DNA from: an uncultured Aquimarina sp.
GTDB lineage: Bacteria; Bacteroidota; Bacteroidia; Flavobacteriales; Flavobacteriaceae
Assembly: GCA_947497175.1 (NCBI GenBank)
Contig: CANMFM010000001.1
Location: forward strand, 434,001 to 498,000
Length of the DNA: 64,000 nucleotides
Direction of reading: 5' to 3'
Shown: piece after piece, positions 53,376-61,631 of the stretch
How the letters are laid out: each line of letters starts with the position of its first letter
How positions within the stretch are numbered: the first letter of the stretch is position 1
Translations under genes and position numbers: made by a program
The notes under the pieces: model-generated
Told to the model about the DNA's origin: nothing
Seen by the model: only the letters and a program-made list of their open reading frames with translations
The model's database searches: none

Positions 53376-55610
53376 ATGAGGTTTTTAATATTCTTAAGTT
53401 GTATTAATTTAATAGCAACAAGTTGGGCACAAACAAAAACCAATGCAAAAAAATCTTTTACAGTTGCGGCTACCACCGAAAATATCGAGATCGATGGTGA
53501 TTTAAAGGAAGTTATATGGAGTACTTTAACTCCAGCTAAGGATTTCATACAATACTTTCCGTCTGATTCTATACCGGCAAAAGCGCAAACAGAAATTTAC
53601 ATGTGTACTAATCAAAAGAGCTTGTATATCGGTATAAAATGTTACTCAACCGGTAATGATTGGATTGTTACCTCATTGCAAAGGGATTATCGTGCTGGCG
53701 GAGCCGATAATATTACACTATTGTTTGATACTTTCGACGATGGTACTAATGCAATATATTTTGGAATAAACCCAGAAGGTGTTCGTAGAGAAGGTATTAT
53801 AAGTAATGGAGGAAATGAATCTAGAGACTTTTCGACCTCATGGGATAATAAGTGGCGAGGAGAGGCAAAAAAATATGATGGATATTATACTGCAGAATTA
53901 GAAATCCCATTTAGTACATTGCGCTATCCAACACCATCAAAAAAATGGGGATTTTCTGTATATAGGTTTGATACACAAACTAATGAAATTAGTACGTATA
54001 CAGGAACTCCACGTAATCAAATACTTTTTACATTAGCGTATCCTGCAGAAATGATCTGGGAAGAGGAGTTGACTACAAAAAGTAGTGCAGTTTCTTTAAT
54101 TCCTTTTGCATCTACCGGATTTAATAAAGATTTTGAAGATGAGCTACCGGCAGATAATTTTCTTGAGGCCGGAGGTGATGTTAAAATTGCACTCACCCCA
54201 GGGCTTAATCTGGATCTAACTGTTAATCCTGATTTTTCACAAGTAGAAGTCGATGAACAGATTACTAATTTAAATCGATTTGAAATATTCTTCCCCGAGC
54301 GGAGGCAGTTTTTTTTAGAGAATGCAGATTTATTTGGACAATTTGGTTTTGCTAATATCAACCCTTTTTTTTCTAGACGTATAGGTTCTAGTGAAGATGT
54401 TACTACTGAAGAAATTGTACAAAATAGAATTTATGGAGGCTTGCGTTTAAGTGGGAAACTTGATCCTAAAACAAGAATAGGCTTTTTAAATATGCAAACC
54501 GAAGCGAGTCGTGAGCAAGGAATACCCAGTGTTAACTATGGGGTGGCCGTGGCGCAACATAAACTTTGGACCCGTTCTAATATTGGCATAATAGCGGTAA
54601 ATAAAGAATCGCTTAATCTTGAAGATCTCGATGTTAACCTTGATACTTTGGACCTTAATAGATACAATCGGATGATTGGTGCAGATTTTAACTATGCAAC
54701 CAAAGATAATACCTGGTCAGGTAAAACGTTTATTCATACTACATTTACTCCCAATACTAATATGGCTGTTGCGCAGGGTAGCACCTTAAATTATAATACC
54801 CGTAAATACGGAGCATTGTGGAAACACGAATATGTTGACAAGAATTATAATGCAGAAGTTGGTTTTATACCACGCACAGATTATTTTAGAATTAGCCCTG
54901 TGGCAGAACTGCGATATTACCCGCAAAATGAGCTTTTAAATAATCATACCTATAGCGTAGAATCTGATGTTTTTTGGCGCCCTCAATTTGGTAAAACCGA
55001 TCACCTGTTTTCCGTTGGTTGGGGAGGAGAGTTTACCGAAAGAGCTTCTTTTCAATTAAATCTCAATCACAATTATGTTTACTTATTTGATCCATTTGAT
55101 CCCACTGGCACAGATTCTTTGGAGTTAGACGCAGCACAGGATTTTTCTTATGTTAGTTTTACAGGAGAATATCGTAGTGATAGACGTAAGATATTTAGCT
55201 GGAGTGTTAATCCATATATCGGAGAATATTTTAATGGGTGGCGTTATGGTACTAGAGGTAATTTTACCATTCGTTATCAGCCCAAAGGTTCTTTCTCTTT
55301 AAATTATGCAATAAACTATTTTGATTTACCACATCTGGATGGTGGCAGAGAAACATTTTTGATTAGCCCACGAATTGATTATACCTTCTCTAGAAGTCTT
55401 TTTACTTCGCTTTTTGCACAGTATAACTCTCAGGATGATAATACCAATATTAATGCACGTATACAATGGCGTTTTGCTCCGGTGTCAGATATAATTTTGG
55501 TGTATACCGATAATTTTTTAACAGGAGATGTCGATCCTTTAGATCGTTTTGCTTTTGATGTACGTACCCGATCTATTGTCTTAAAAGTTACCTATTGGCT
55601 TAATTTGTAA
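53376..55610 (+). CDS. DUF5916 outer membrane protein with CBM9-like domain
   Basis: 744 residues. Signal peptide (FLIFLSCINLIATSWAQ). Residues about 25-210 are a CBM9-like domain (IEIDGDLKEVIWSTLTPAKDF...QTEIYMCTNQKSLYIGIKCY...NITLLFDTFDDGTNAIYFGINPEG); the rest is a DUF5916 beta-barrel (VNPDFSQVEVDEQITNLNRFEIFFPERRQFFLENADLFGQ, ending VLKVTYWLNL). This two-part architecture is common in Bacteroidota and its function is not established; carbohydrate binding at the surface is suggested by the first domain. Own promoter; no close neighbour on the same strand. Confidence 0.88.
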   Translation: MRFLIFLSCINLIATSWAQTKTNAKKSFTVAATTENIEIDGDLKEVIWSTLTPAKDFIQYFPSDSIPAKAQTEIYMCTNQKSLYIGIKCYSTGNDWIVTSLQRDYRAGGADNITLLFDTFDDGTNAIYFGINPEGVRREGIISNGGNESRDFSTSWDNKWRGEAKKYDGYYTAELEIPFSTLRYPTPSKKWGFSVYRFDTQTNEISTYTGTPRNQILFTLAYPAEMIWEEELTTKSSAVSLIPFASTGFNKDFEDELPADNFLEAGGDVKIALTPGLNLDLTVNPDFSQVEVDEQITNLNRFEIFFPERRQFFLENADLFGQFGFANINPFFSRRIGSSEDVTTEEIVQNRIYGGLRLSGKLDPKTRIGFLNMQTEASREQGIPSVNYGVAVAQHKLWTRSNIGIIAVNKESLNLEDLDVNLDTLDLNRYNRMIGADFNYATKDNTWSGKTFIHTTFTPNTNMAVAQGSTLNYNTRKYGALWKHEYVDKNYNAEVGFIPRTDYFRISPVAELRYYPQNELLNNHTYSVESDVFWRPQFGKTDHLFSVGWGGEFTERASFQLNLNHNYVYLFDPFDPTGTDSLELDAAQDFSYVSFTGEYRSDRRKIFSWSVNPYIGEYFNGWRYGTRGNFTIRYQPKGSFSLNYAINYFDLPHLDGGRETFLISPRIDYTFSRSLFTSLFAQYNSQDDNTNINARIQWRFAPVSDIILVYTDNFLTGDVDPLDRFAFDVRTRSIVLKVTYWLNL

Positions 55611-55751
55611 GAATAGTTTTGATTCTAAGTTTATATAAAAATTTTGAGATAGTGATGTAATTCAAAACCACAAAACTCTCTATACGATGTGTCAGATATA
55701 TCACGATTAATTTCTTGTGTAATTAGTTTATTATATAATTTCTGAATTATT

Positions 55752-56501
55752 TTAGCGATGCAATTGATCCAAAATTTCCATCACTTCGTTCTTTTTACGT
55801 ACCGATACCGGAATGTTCTCTCCATTTTTGAGCATAAGATACCCACCATCGGTTTTAATAAAAGCACTAATACATTGTAGATTAACCAAATGACTTTGAT
55901 GTACGCGTAAAAACTGATAGTTCTTTAACATATCAGCAAAATATTTTAGAGTTTTGGTTACAAAAATTTTTTGTCCATCCTGAAGATAGAAAATGGTGTT
56001 ATTGCTATCAGATTCGCAACGTATAATATCATCTAATCCCACGATGATAATTTTATCTAGCGTATGTAATGATATTTTATCAGGCTTTTGCTCTGGAGCA
56101 GACAATGTATCCTTAAGGATATTCAATCGTTCTTTATTAGGTTGAATTTGTTTTTTTGCCTTTGCTATGGCTTGTGCCAATTCATCATTAGAATAGGGTT
56201 TCAAGACGTAATCAATAGCTGCAAATTTAAATGCCCGTATCGCAAACTCATCACTAGCCGTTACAAAGATAATTTTAGATTTGAGCTCTGGAAATATCTC
56301 TAATACATCAAAACCAGTACCATCTCCGAGCATAATATCCAGAAAAAGGATATCAGGCTCTGTATTCCGTAATGATTTTGCAGCCTCAACTACACTTTGG
56401 GCAGTATCAATAATTTTTATTTCTGGGTGATTGACTTCAAGATCACTTTTTAAAAGCTGAAGCGCATCAGGCATATCTTCTACAATAATTGCTGTAAGCA
56501 T
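55752..56501 (-). CDS. LytTR-family response regulator (second)
   Basis: 249 residues. Receiver with the phospho-Asp in EPDILFLDIMLGDGTG, IIFVTASDEF and DYVLKPYS; C-terminal LytTR domain (about 150-249; KISLHTLDKIIIVGLDDIIRCESDSNNTIFYLQDG, FLRVHQSHLVNLQCI). 9 bases after the LytS-type kinase gene, its obvious partner. A perfect 21-bp-spaced repeat in front of the gene at 60322 is a likely target. Confidence 0.93.
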   Translation of the reverse strand: MLTAIIVEDMPDALQLLKSDLEVNHPEIKIIDTAQSVVEAAKSLRNTEPDILFLDIMLGDGTGFDVLEIFPELKSKIIFVTASDEFAIRAFKFAAIDYVLKPYSNDELAQAIAKAKKQIQPNKERLNILKDTLSAPEQKPDKISLHTLDKIIIVGLDDIIRCESDSNNTIFYLQDGQKIFVTKTLKYFADMLKNYQFLRVHQSHLVNLQCISAFIKTDGGYLMLKNGENIPVSVRKKNEVMEILDQLHR

Positions 56502-56510
56502 AGTTATGTT

Positions 56511-59500
56511 TTAATAATCGGTTTGTAAAGGTATTTTAAATGCTATCTGGGTTCCGGCGACAGTTTTTCCATTGGTTTTTATTTCCTCGATTGTAAGAGA
56601 ATCTTTTCCTGAGATTGATTCTAATCGCTCTCGGGTTACTGTAAGTGCCATAGATTGATGATCCGTATTTGTTTTGGCTTTTTGAGATTCAAAAATCCCT
56701 TGTCCATTATCTACAACAGTACAGTGTAAAAACTCTTCGGTGGTATGAAATTGTACTTTAAGTTCACCTGCTCTGCTTCCTTTTAAAATACCATGTCTCA
56801 CGGCATTTTCTACAAAAGGTTGTATGAGCATGGGCGGAATCAATATTTCTTCGGGATCAAACTCTGTATCAATTGTAATCTCATATGTAAATGGTTTACT
56901 AGCCATCAACTTTTCTATTTCTATATAATGTTTTAAGGTCTGTATTTCTTGATCTAATGTGATAAAATCTTTTCTAGAATTGTCCAGAGTTTCTCTTAGT
57001 AAAGTGGCAAAAGTATTGATCGTATTATTCATGCGTTGAGGATTGCTGGTACCCATTGCTTTGATTCCGTTAAGAGCATTAAAGATAAAATGAGGGTTCA
57101 TTTGCAAACGCAATGCCTTTTGCTCTAATGAAAGAAGGTGGTTTTTCATTTCCAGACGCTTTCGCTCTTCTTTATTTTTTCTTTTCACTCTTCGAATGTA
57201 TGAAATACCATATCCCCCCAAGATGAGTAGGATAAGAGCTAACACAGCAAGTTGAAACCAGAGTTTTTCATAGATGGGGCTGTCAATAAAAAAATTAAAA
57301 GAAATAGGATCACTTTCTTCCCATCTGTAATTTCTCGATTGCGCATAAAAAATATGAGAACCATAGGCAAGACCGGCAAGATTTTGTTTATGGTCTGATG
57401 ACCATGGGCTCCATTCAGAATTATTTAATTTGATTCTGTATTGGATATCATTTGGATGATCCAGGTCAATGGTTTTGTAACTAAAAGATAGTTCGGTTTG
57501 ATTGGGTTTTAATTTTAAAACATTAGGACTGTTTGTCCATGTGTTCAAATTAATAGAATCTACACTTTGATATGCTACTTCAATGTTTTCAAAATACAAT
57601 TCTGGTTTTATAGTGGTCTTGGTAATATCACTAGGCTGGTATTTTGTTAATCCATAAATGGCACCAAACCATAGATTACCTTCTTCGTCTTTGGTTACAG
57701 AATTAAGGCAGGTTTCAATACCTAAAAAACCATCATTTCTTCCAAAATGGAAAACATCTACAATGTCATTAAATTGATTGAGCTCTATTTTATCCACCCC
57801 TCTTTCGCTACCTGCCCACAAATTCCCTTGATTGTCAAAGATCATTTGATAGATGTTATTCGAATATGGTTTTTTCCTTCCTTTTAACTTTTTAAAAATT
57901 AGATCACCCTCCAGACTTGCCCACCATATACCTCTTCCGGCAGTACCGATAAACAGGAAATTTTTATAAAATAACAATGTGCTTATTGTTGTTTTTTGGT
58001 TGAGTACATTATCAAAATGAGTAACTCGATTATTTTTGATATATCCCAGATCTCCATTTTGGGTAGCATACCAGATTTTACTCAAAGAATCTTGGAGCAT
58101 ATAGCTTATCTGTACATCTTTGATTCCGTTTCTACGTTGGAAATTCTTAATACCAAACAAACGTTTCTTTTCTGGGTCGTACTTAAATTTTGAAATGCCT
58201 GTAGAGTACGATGCGGCCCATACAGTAGTATTATCGACAAGTATAGTTCTGATCCAATTAGAAGGCAATCCTTTGTCAGTATCAATTATATGGTTTTTGA
58301 ATACGGTTTTGGTAACTGTATCTATTTTTATGATCGTATCCTTTTTTTGTGTTTGTATATAATTACTGTCAATAACGATACTATCAACTTGTTTAATCTC
58401 TTTAAAAAGAATTCCTTTACCATCGGTCCCAGCCCATATATTACCGTTAATATCACTGGTGATACTTTTAATTTTTACTTCAGATAAGCGTTCTTCTTGT
58501 TTAATATGATGAATACCACTTGAATCTATTTTTATTAGACCAGCTTCAGAATTAGAGGCCCATATCCCATCTTTTGCGTTATGAATTGCATATACTCGAT
58601 TACCTTTTAGCCCGGTATTTTGGTCATAATGAATAAAGTTATTTTCAAAATATTTATAGAAACCACCACCAGAAGTAGCGATCCAAATGTTAGATTGTCG
58701 ATCTAATATACTTTTTCTAATGTGAGAGACGGCTAAACCATTTTGCCTATTGATTTTCTTTTTCAAAGTTCGCTTATTGGCATCGACAATAACAATTCCC
58801 TCATCATTGGTAGCAAACCATAACTCATTGTCATTGTATACAGAGATATTAGTAACTCTAAGCGGTTTTGAAATCCAACGATTACCGTAGCTTTTGGCAT
58901 TAGTATTAATAACCAGAACCCCCTGATTAAGAGCAGCAGCAAAGATTTTGTTTTTATGAAAAATTGCCGCAGTATAATCATGTGCACTATGTCTTTCTAT
59001 AATACTAGCTCCTTTTCTAATATGATTGAGTTTCCATAATCCTTTATTGGTTGCTATCCAAAACAATCTACCGTCATAAACAATATCATTAATAATGCTA
59101 GTATTAATTTTGGGATTAAGATTGATTTTGACTAGTCCGAGGTTTTCTTGATATTCGTAGATTCCAATATTGGTGGCCAGATACGTTTTATTCTTTATTC
59201 TATAAATTCGATTAATTCTTGGGCCTTCAAGATTTACAAACGTATTCTTTGTTTTGATACTTAGCCCATTTTTTGTACCAATAAAAAGGCTGTCATTGGC
59301 AAAGTTTAGTGCATGAATATAATTAGATTGTAATCCATCACTTTCGGTCCAGATCTTAAATTCGTCTCCGTTAAACTGGCTAAGTCCACCTCCTTGAGTA
59401 CCTAGCCATAAGTATCCTATATCATCCTGTACGATGTCATATACTTGCGACTGTGGTAAACCATCTTCCAGGGTGTACGCCCTAAGCTGACTTGTTTGTG

Positions 59501-59570
59501 CAGATAAAGAGCTGATAAGACTCCATACCAGAAAAGAAAAAAGCAGACATAAAGGCCGAAATAAATTCAT
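56511..59570 (-). CDS. propeller sensor kinase of the LytS type
   Basis: About 1019 residues from the ATG at 59570; a longer frame to 59603 exists, but the ATG gives a proper signal peptide (MNLFRPLCLLFSFLVWSLISSLSAQ). Two seven-bladed two-component-regulator propellers (about 30-650; repeats such as QDDIGYLWLGTQGGGLSQFNG), Y_Y_Y domain (about 700-765), one membrane helix (LWFQLAVLALILLILGGYGISYI), then a LytS-type kinase: His in LQMNPHFIFNALNGIKAMG, and ATPase motifs VENAVRHGILKG and VVDNGQGIF. Periplasmic sensing, cytoplasmic transfer to the downstream LytTR regulator. Ligand unknown. Confidence 0.92.
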   Translation of the reverse strand: MNLFRPLCLLFSFLVWSLISSLSAQTSQLRAYTLEDGLPQSQVYDIVQDDIGYLWLGTQGGGLSQFNGDEFKIWTESDGLQSNYIHALNFANDSLFIGTKNGLSIKTKNTFVNLEGPRINRIYRIKNKTYLATNIGIYEYQENLGLVKINLNPKINTSIINDIVYDGRLFWIATNKGLWKLNHIRKGASIIERHSAHDYTAAIFHKNKIFAAALNQGVLVINTNAKSYGNRWISKPLRVTNISVYNDNELWFATNDEGIVIVDANKRTLKKKINRQNGLAVSHIRKSILDRQSNIWIATSGGGFYKYFENNFIHYDQNTGLKGNRVYAIHNAKDGIWASNSEAGLIKIDSSGIHHIKQEERLSEVKIKSITSDINGNIWAGTDGKGILFKEIKQVDSIVIDSNYIQTQKKDTIIKIDTVTKTVFKNHIIDTDKGLPSNWIRTILVDNTTVWAASYSTGISKFKYDPEKKRLFGIKNFQRRNGIKDVQISYMLQDSLSKIWYATQNGDLGYIKNNRVTHFDNVLNQKTTISTLLFYKNFLFIGTAGRGIWWASLEGDLIFKKLKGRKKPYSNNIYQMIFDNQGNLWAGSERGVDKIELNQFNDIVDVFHFGRNDGFLGIETCLNSVTKDEEGNLWFGAIYGLTKYQPSDITKTTIKPELYFENIEVAYQSVDSINLNTWTNSPNVLKLKPNQTELSFSYKTIDLDHPNDIQYRIKLNNSEWSPWSSDHKQNLAGLAYGSHIFYAQSRNYRWEESDPISFNFFIDSPIYEKLWFQLAVLALILLILGGYGISYIRRVKRKNKEERKRLEMKNHLLSLEQKALRLQMNPHFIFNALNGIKAMGTSNPQRMNNTINTFATLLRETLDNSRKDFITLDQEIQTLKHYIEIEKLMASKPFTYEITIDTEFDPEEILIPPMLIQPFVENAVRHGILKGSRAGELKVQFHTTEEFLHCTVVDNGQGIFESQKAKTNTDHQSMALTVTRERLESISGKDSLTIEEIKTNGKTVAGTQIAFKIPLQTDY

Positions 59571-59644
59571 ATACGTTTTGAGGTTGAGAACAAATATAAT
59601 CAAACTGTTTTTTTTGGTTTTGAACTATTTGCATTAATGTAACA

Positions 59645-59683
59645 TACAAAAAACCGACACAGCCTTAAAAGGTATGTCGGTTT
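59645..59683 (-). terminator. terminator of the 192-residue secreted protein gene
   Basis: 9-bp stem AAACCGACA/TGTCGGTTT with an inner AAGGCT-like pairing, followed on the minus strand by TTTTTTG. It lies about 60 bases after the stop codon and separates this gene from the kinase gene. Confidence 0.78.
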
Positions 59684-59743
59684 ATAATAAACAAAAGTTT
59701 CCCCCTTTTTGCTTATCAGATTGAGTTTGTGTCAGTTTAATTC

Positions 59744-60322
59744 TTAATAACTAGTAATAGCAGTTGTATTAGAAGGATCAATAGTTATGGCTCCATTGTT
59801 CCATTCAAAACTTTTTTTCAGATTAACATACTTGATATCTGAGGTATTTTTATAAAATGTTTGTGTTTGTAAAATGTTTCCTTTAATACCGTACTCTTGA
59901 TTCGGAAAAATATATTGAAAATCAGTATTAGAATCTTCGCAGTATACATTTTTGAGTTCAGGAAGAGAAACAATGGTATCTCCATCATCAGAAACGGTAA
60001 AATAATACGCTTCTACATGAGCACAACATCCCAGGTATTCGACTTCCATCTTAATCACCTCAGAGATCCCGTCTAATCCTGGATTCTCTAAGGTGGTTAT
60101 AAAGATGTCCTCAAAGAGCTCTGTGTCATTAATAGTTAAGGTCGAAATTTTTTCGGAGCTATTTTCAGACCTAACTAAGCTGACCACATAAGCAGGGTGT
60201 TCTTTTCCTTGATCGGTAATTTCTGTTGTTACTAAATACTTTTCAGTCGCAATAAATCCTTTTTGGGCATAGATGAATTGAAAACTCTGAAAAAGAACGA
60301 TAATGATGATAACATTTTTCAT
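59744..60322 (-). CDS. hypothetical secreted protein
   Basis: 192 residues. Signal peptide (VIIIIVLFQSFQFIYAQ). Beta-rich body with KMEVEYLGCCAHVEAYYFTVSDDGDTIVSLPELKNVYCEDSNTD; the Cys-Cys pair and a later Cys could form disulfides. No family recognised. Directly upstream of the LytS/LytTR pair on the same strand but with its own terminator; the promoter region carries perfect direct repeats. Confidence 0.72.
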   Translation of the reverse strand: MKNVIIIIVLFQSFQFIYAQKGFIATEKYLVTTEITDQGKEHPAYVVSLVRSENSSEKISTLTINDTELFEDIFITTLENPGLDGISEVIKMEVEYLGCCAHVEAYYFTVSDDGDTIVSLPELKNVYCEDSNTDFQYIFPNQEYGIKGNILQTQTFYKNTSDIKYVNLKKSFEWNNGAITIDPSNTTAITSY

Positions 60323-60696
60323 AACAACTTATTTTGAGGTTGGCTATTTGATGTAAAACTAGTCCCTAAAAGTGATCTATGAGTTGTGGTTTTAGAATTC
60401 GTTACGATCCAATTAGAATTCGTTTTAGAATTGGAGAAATAGTTTTTTATACGTTTCTCTTTCTATAGAGTGGTTTCTTTTTTCAAAAGTTTTGTTACAC
60501 GCACGTTATGGTAAAACCACAAAAAATAAATTAGTCTTTGGATAATATATTTTGATAAACTTTTTTTTGTAAATTCATATGATTTCTTAAAACGATATTT
60601 TAAGATAAAAAATAGCTTACCCCTCATTAAAAAAGAGTTACTTTTTTCGAAAAACGCTTTTTAATCCTTTACAAGTAATTAATAATTTAATGCATT
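60323..60696. other. divergent intergenic region
   Basis: 374 bases, very AT-rich, without a convincing gene. It holds the repeat pair at 60392-60424, which faces the secreted protein gene; the promoter of the muramidase gene must lie in the right part, but I see no clear element. Confidence 0.55.
60392..60424 (-). promoter_or_regulatory. direct repeat pair, 21-bp spacing, candidate site of the second LytTR regulator
   Basis: TTAGAATTCGTT occurs at 60392-60403 and 60413-60424, identical 12-mers 21 bp apart, with a partial third copy TTAGAATTGG at 60425. The pair lies 70-102 bases upstream of the gene start at 60322, nearly the same geometry as sites a to d. A -7-like TAGTTTTA (minus strand) is at 60354-60361. 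The word differs from the sites a to e. Confidence 0.55.
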
Positions 60697-61539
60697 ATGA
60701 AAACCATACGTTATCGATCCAGAGGAGCAGATGTTCATTATTTAGAAGAAATTTTAACAAAGCTTGGATATAGTGTCTATGTATCTAATTATTTTGGAAG
60801 AGATTCGGATAGAGCAGTAAAAGATTTTCAGGCAAAGAACGGTTTAATCGTTGATGGCATCGTAGGGCTCAAAACATGGTCTAAACTTATTGAGGCAGAG
60901 AAAAACATAACGGCCGATAATGATAAATTTTTATCCGAATTGGATATTAAAGATTTTGCACAAAGCTTTGGTTTAGAAGTGGCTATGGTCAAGGCTGTTA
61001 ATGAGATAGAAAGTAGAGGCAAAGGATTTCTGTTAGGCGGAAAACCAATCATTTTATTTGAAGGTCATGTATTTTGGAGAGAGCTGGAAAATAGAGGGGT
61101 TAAACCATCTCAATATGTTACAGAGCATACTAAGGATGTACTGTACAGAAGGTGGACAAAAATACATTATAGAGGAGGAGTACAAGAATATGATCGTCTT
61201 GAAAAAGCAGCCAAGATATCTGATATACCTGCATTTCACGAAGCGGCATATAGTTCTGCCTCATGGGGAGCTTTTCAGATCATGGGTTTTCATTATAAAC
61301 ATCTTGGATATTCTTCTGTAGATGAGTTTGTTTCTGCTATGCATGAGCATGAAAGAGAGCACCTTAAAGCCTTTGGCAGATTTATTGAAAAGACTCCTTT
61401 TAAAGGTAAAAAATTGATCGATTGGATTAGAGAAAAAAATTGGGCCAAATTTGCCGAGGGATATAATGGTCCTGGTTATAGAAAAAACAAATACGATACC
61501 AAGCTGCAAAATGCTTATATGAGATATAGCAACACATAG
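60697..61539 (+). CDS. N-acetylmuramidase with peptidoglycan-binding domain
   Basis: 280 residues. N-terminal PG_binding_1 domain (about 3-65; RYRSRGADVHYLEEILTKLGY...VKDFQAKNGLIVDGIVGLKTWSKL), then an N-acetylmuramidase (DUF3380) domain with the catalytic Glu probably in VKAVNEIESRGKGFL, followed by ILFEGHVFWREL and SSASWGAFQIMGFHYKHLGY. It cuts the glycan of peptidoglycan. There is no signal peptide, which is typical of phage endolysins and of effectors delivered by contractile systems; but no phage or secretion genes are near, so it stands alone. Ends FAEGYNGPGYRKNKYDTKL. Confidence 0.87.
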   Translation: MKTIRYRSRGADVHYLEEILTKLGYSVYVSNYFGRDSDRAVKDFQAKNGLIVDGIVGLKTWSKLIEAEKNITADNDKFLSELDIKDFAQSFGLEVAMVKAVNEIESRGKGFLLGGKPIILFEGHVFWRELENRGVKPSQYVTEHTKDVLYRRWTKIHYRGGVQEYDRLEKAAKISDIPAFHEAAYSSASWGAFQIMGFHYKHLGYSSVDEFVSAMHEHEREHLKAFGRFIEKTPFKGKKLIDWIREKNWAKFAEGYNGPGYRKNKYDTKLQNAYMRYSNT

Positions 61540-61631
61540 CTTTCAACTAACACTATGTTAATGTATTATACGCGATTGGAATACTAAACTTGGCACTTTT
61601 TTTAGTATATTTAAGAGTAAATCTTCGATAT

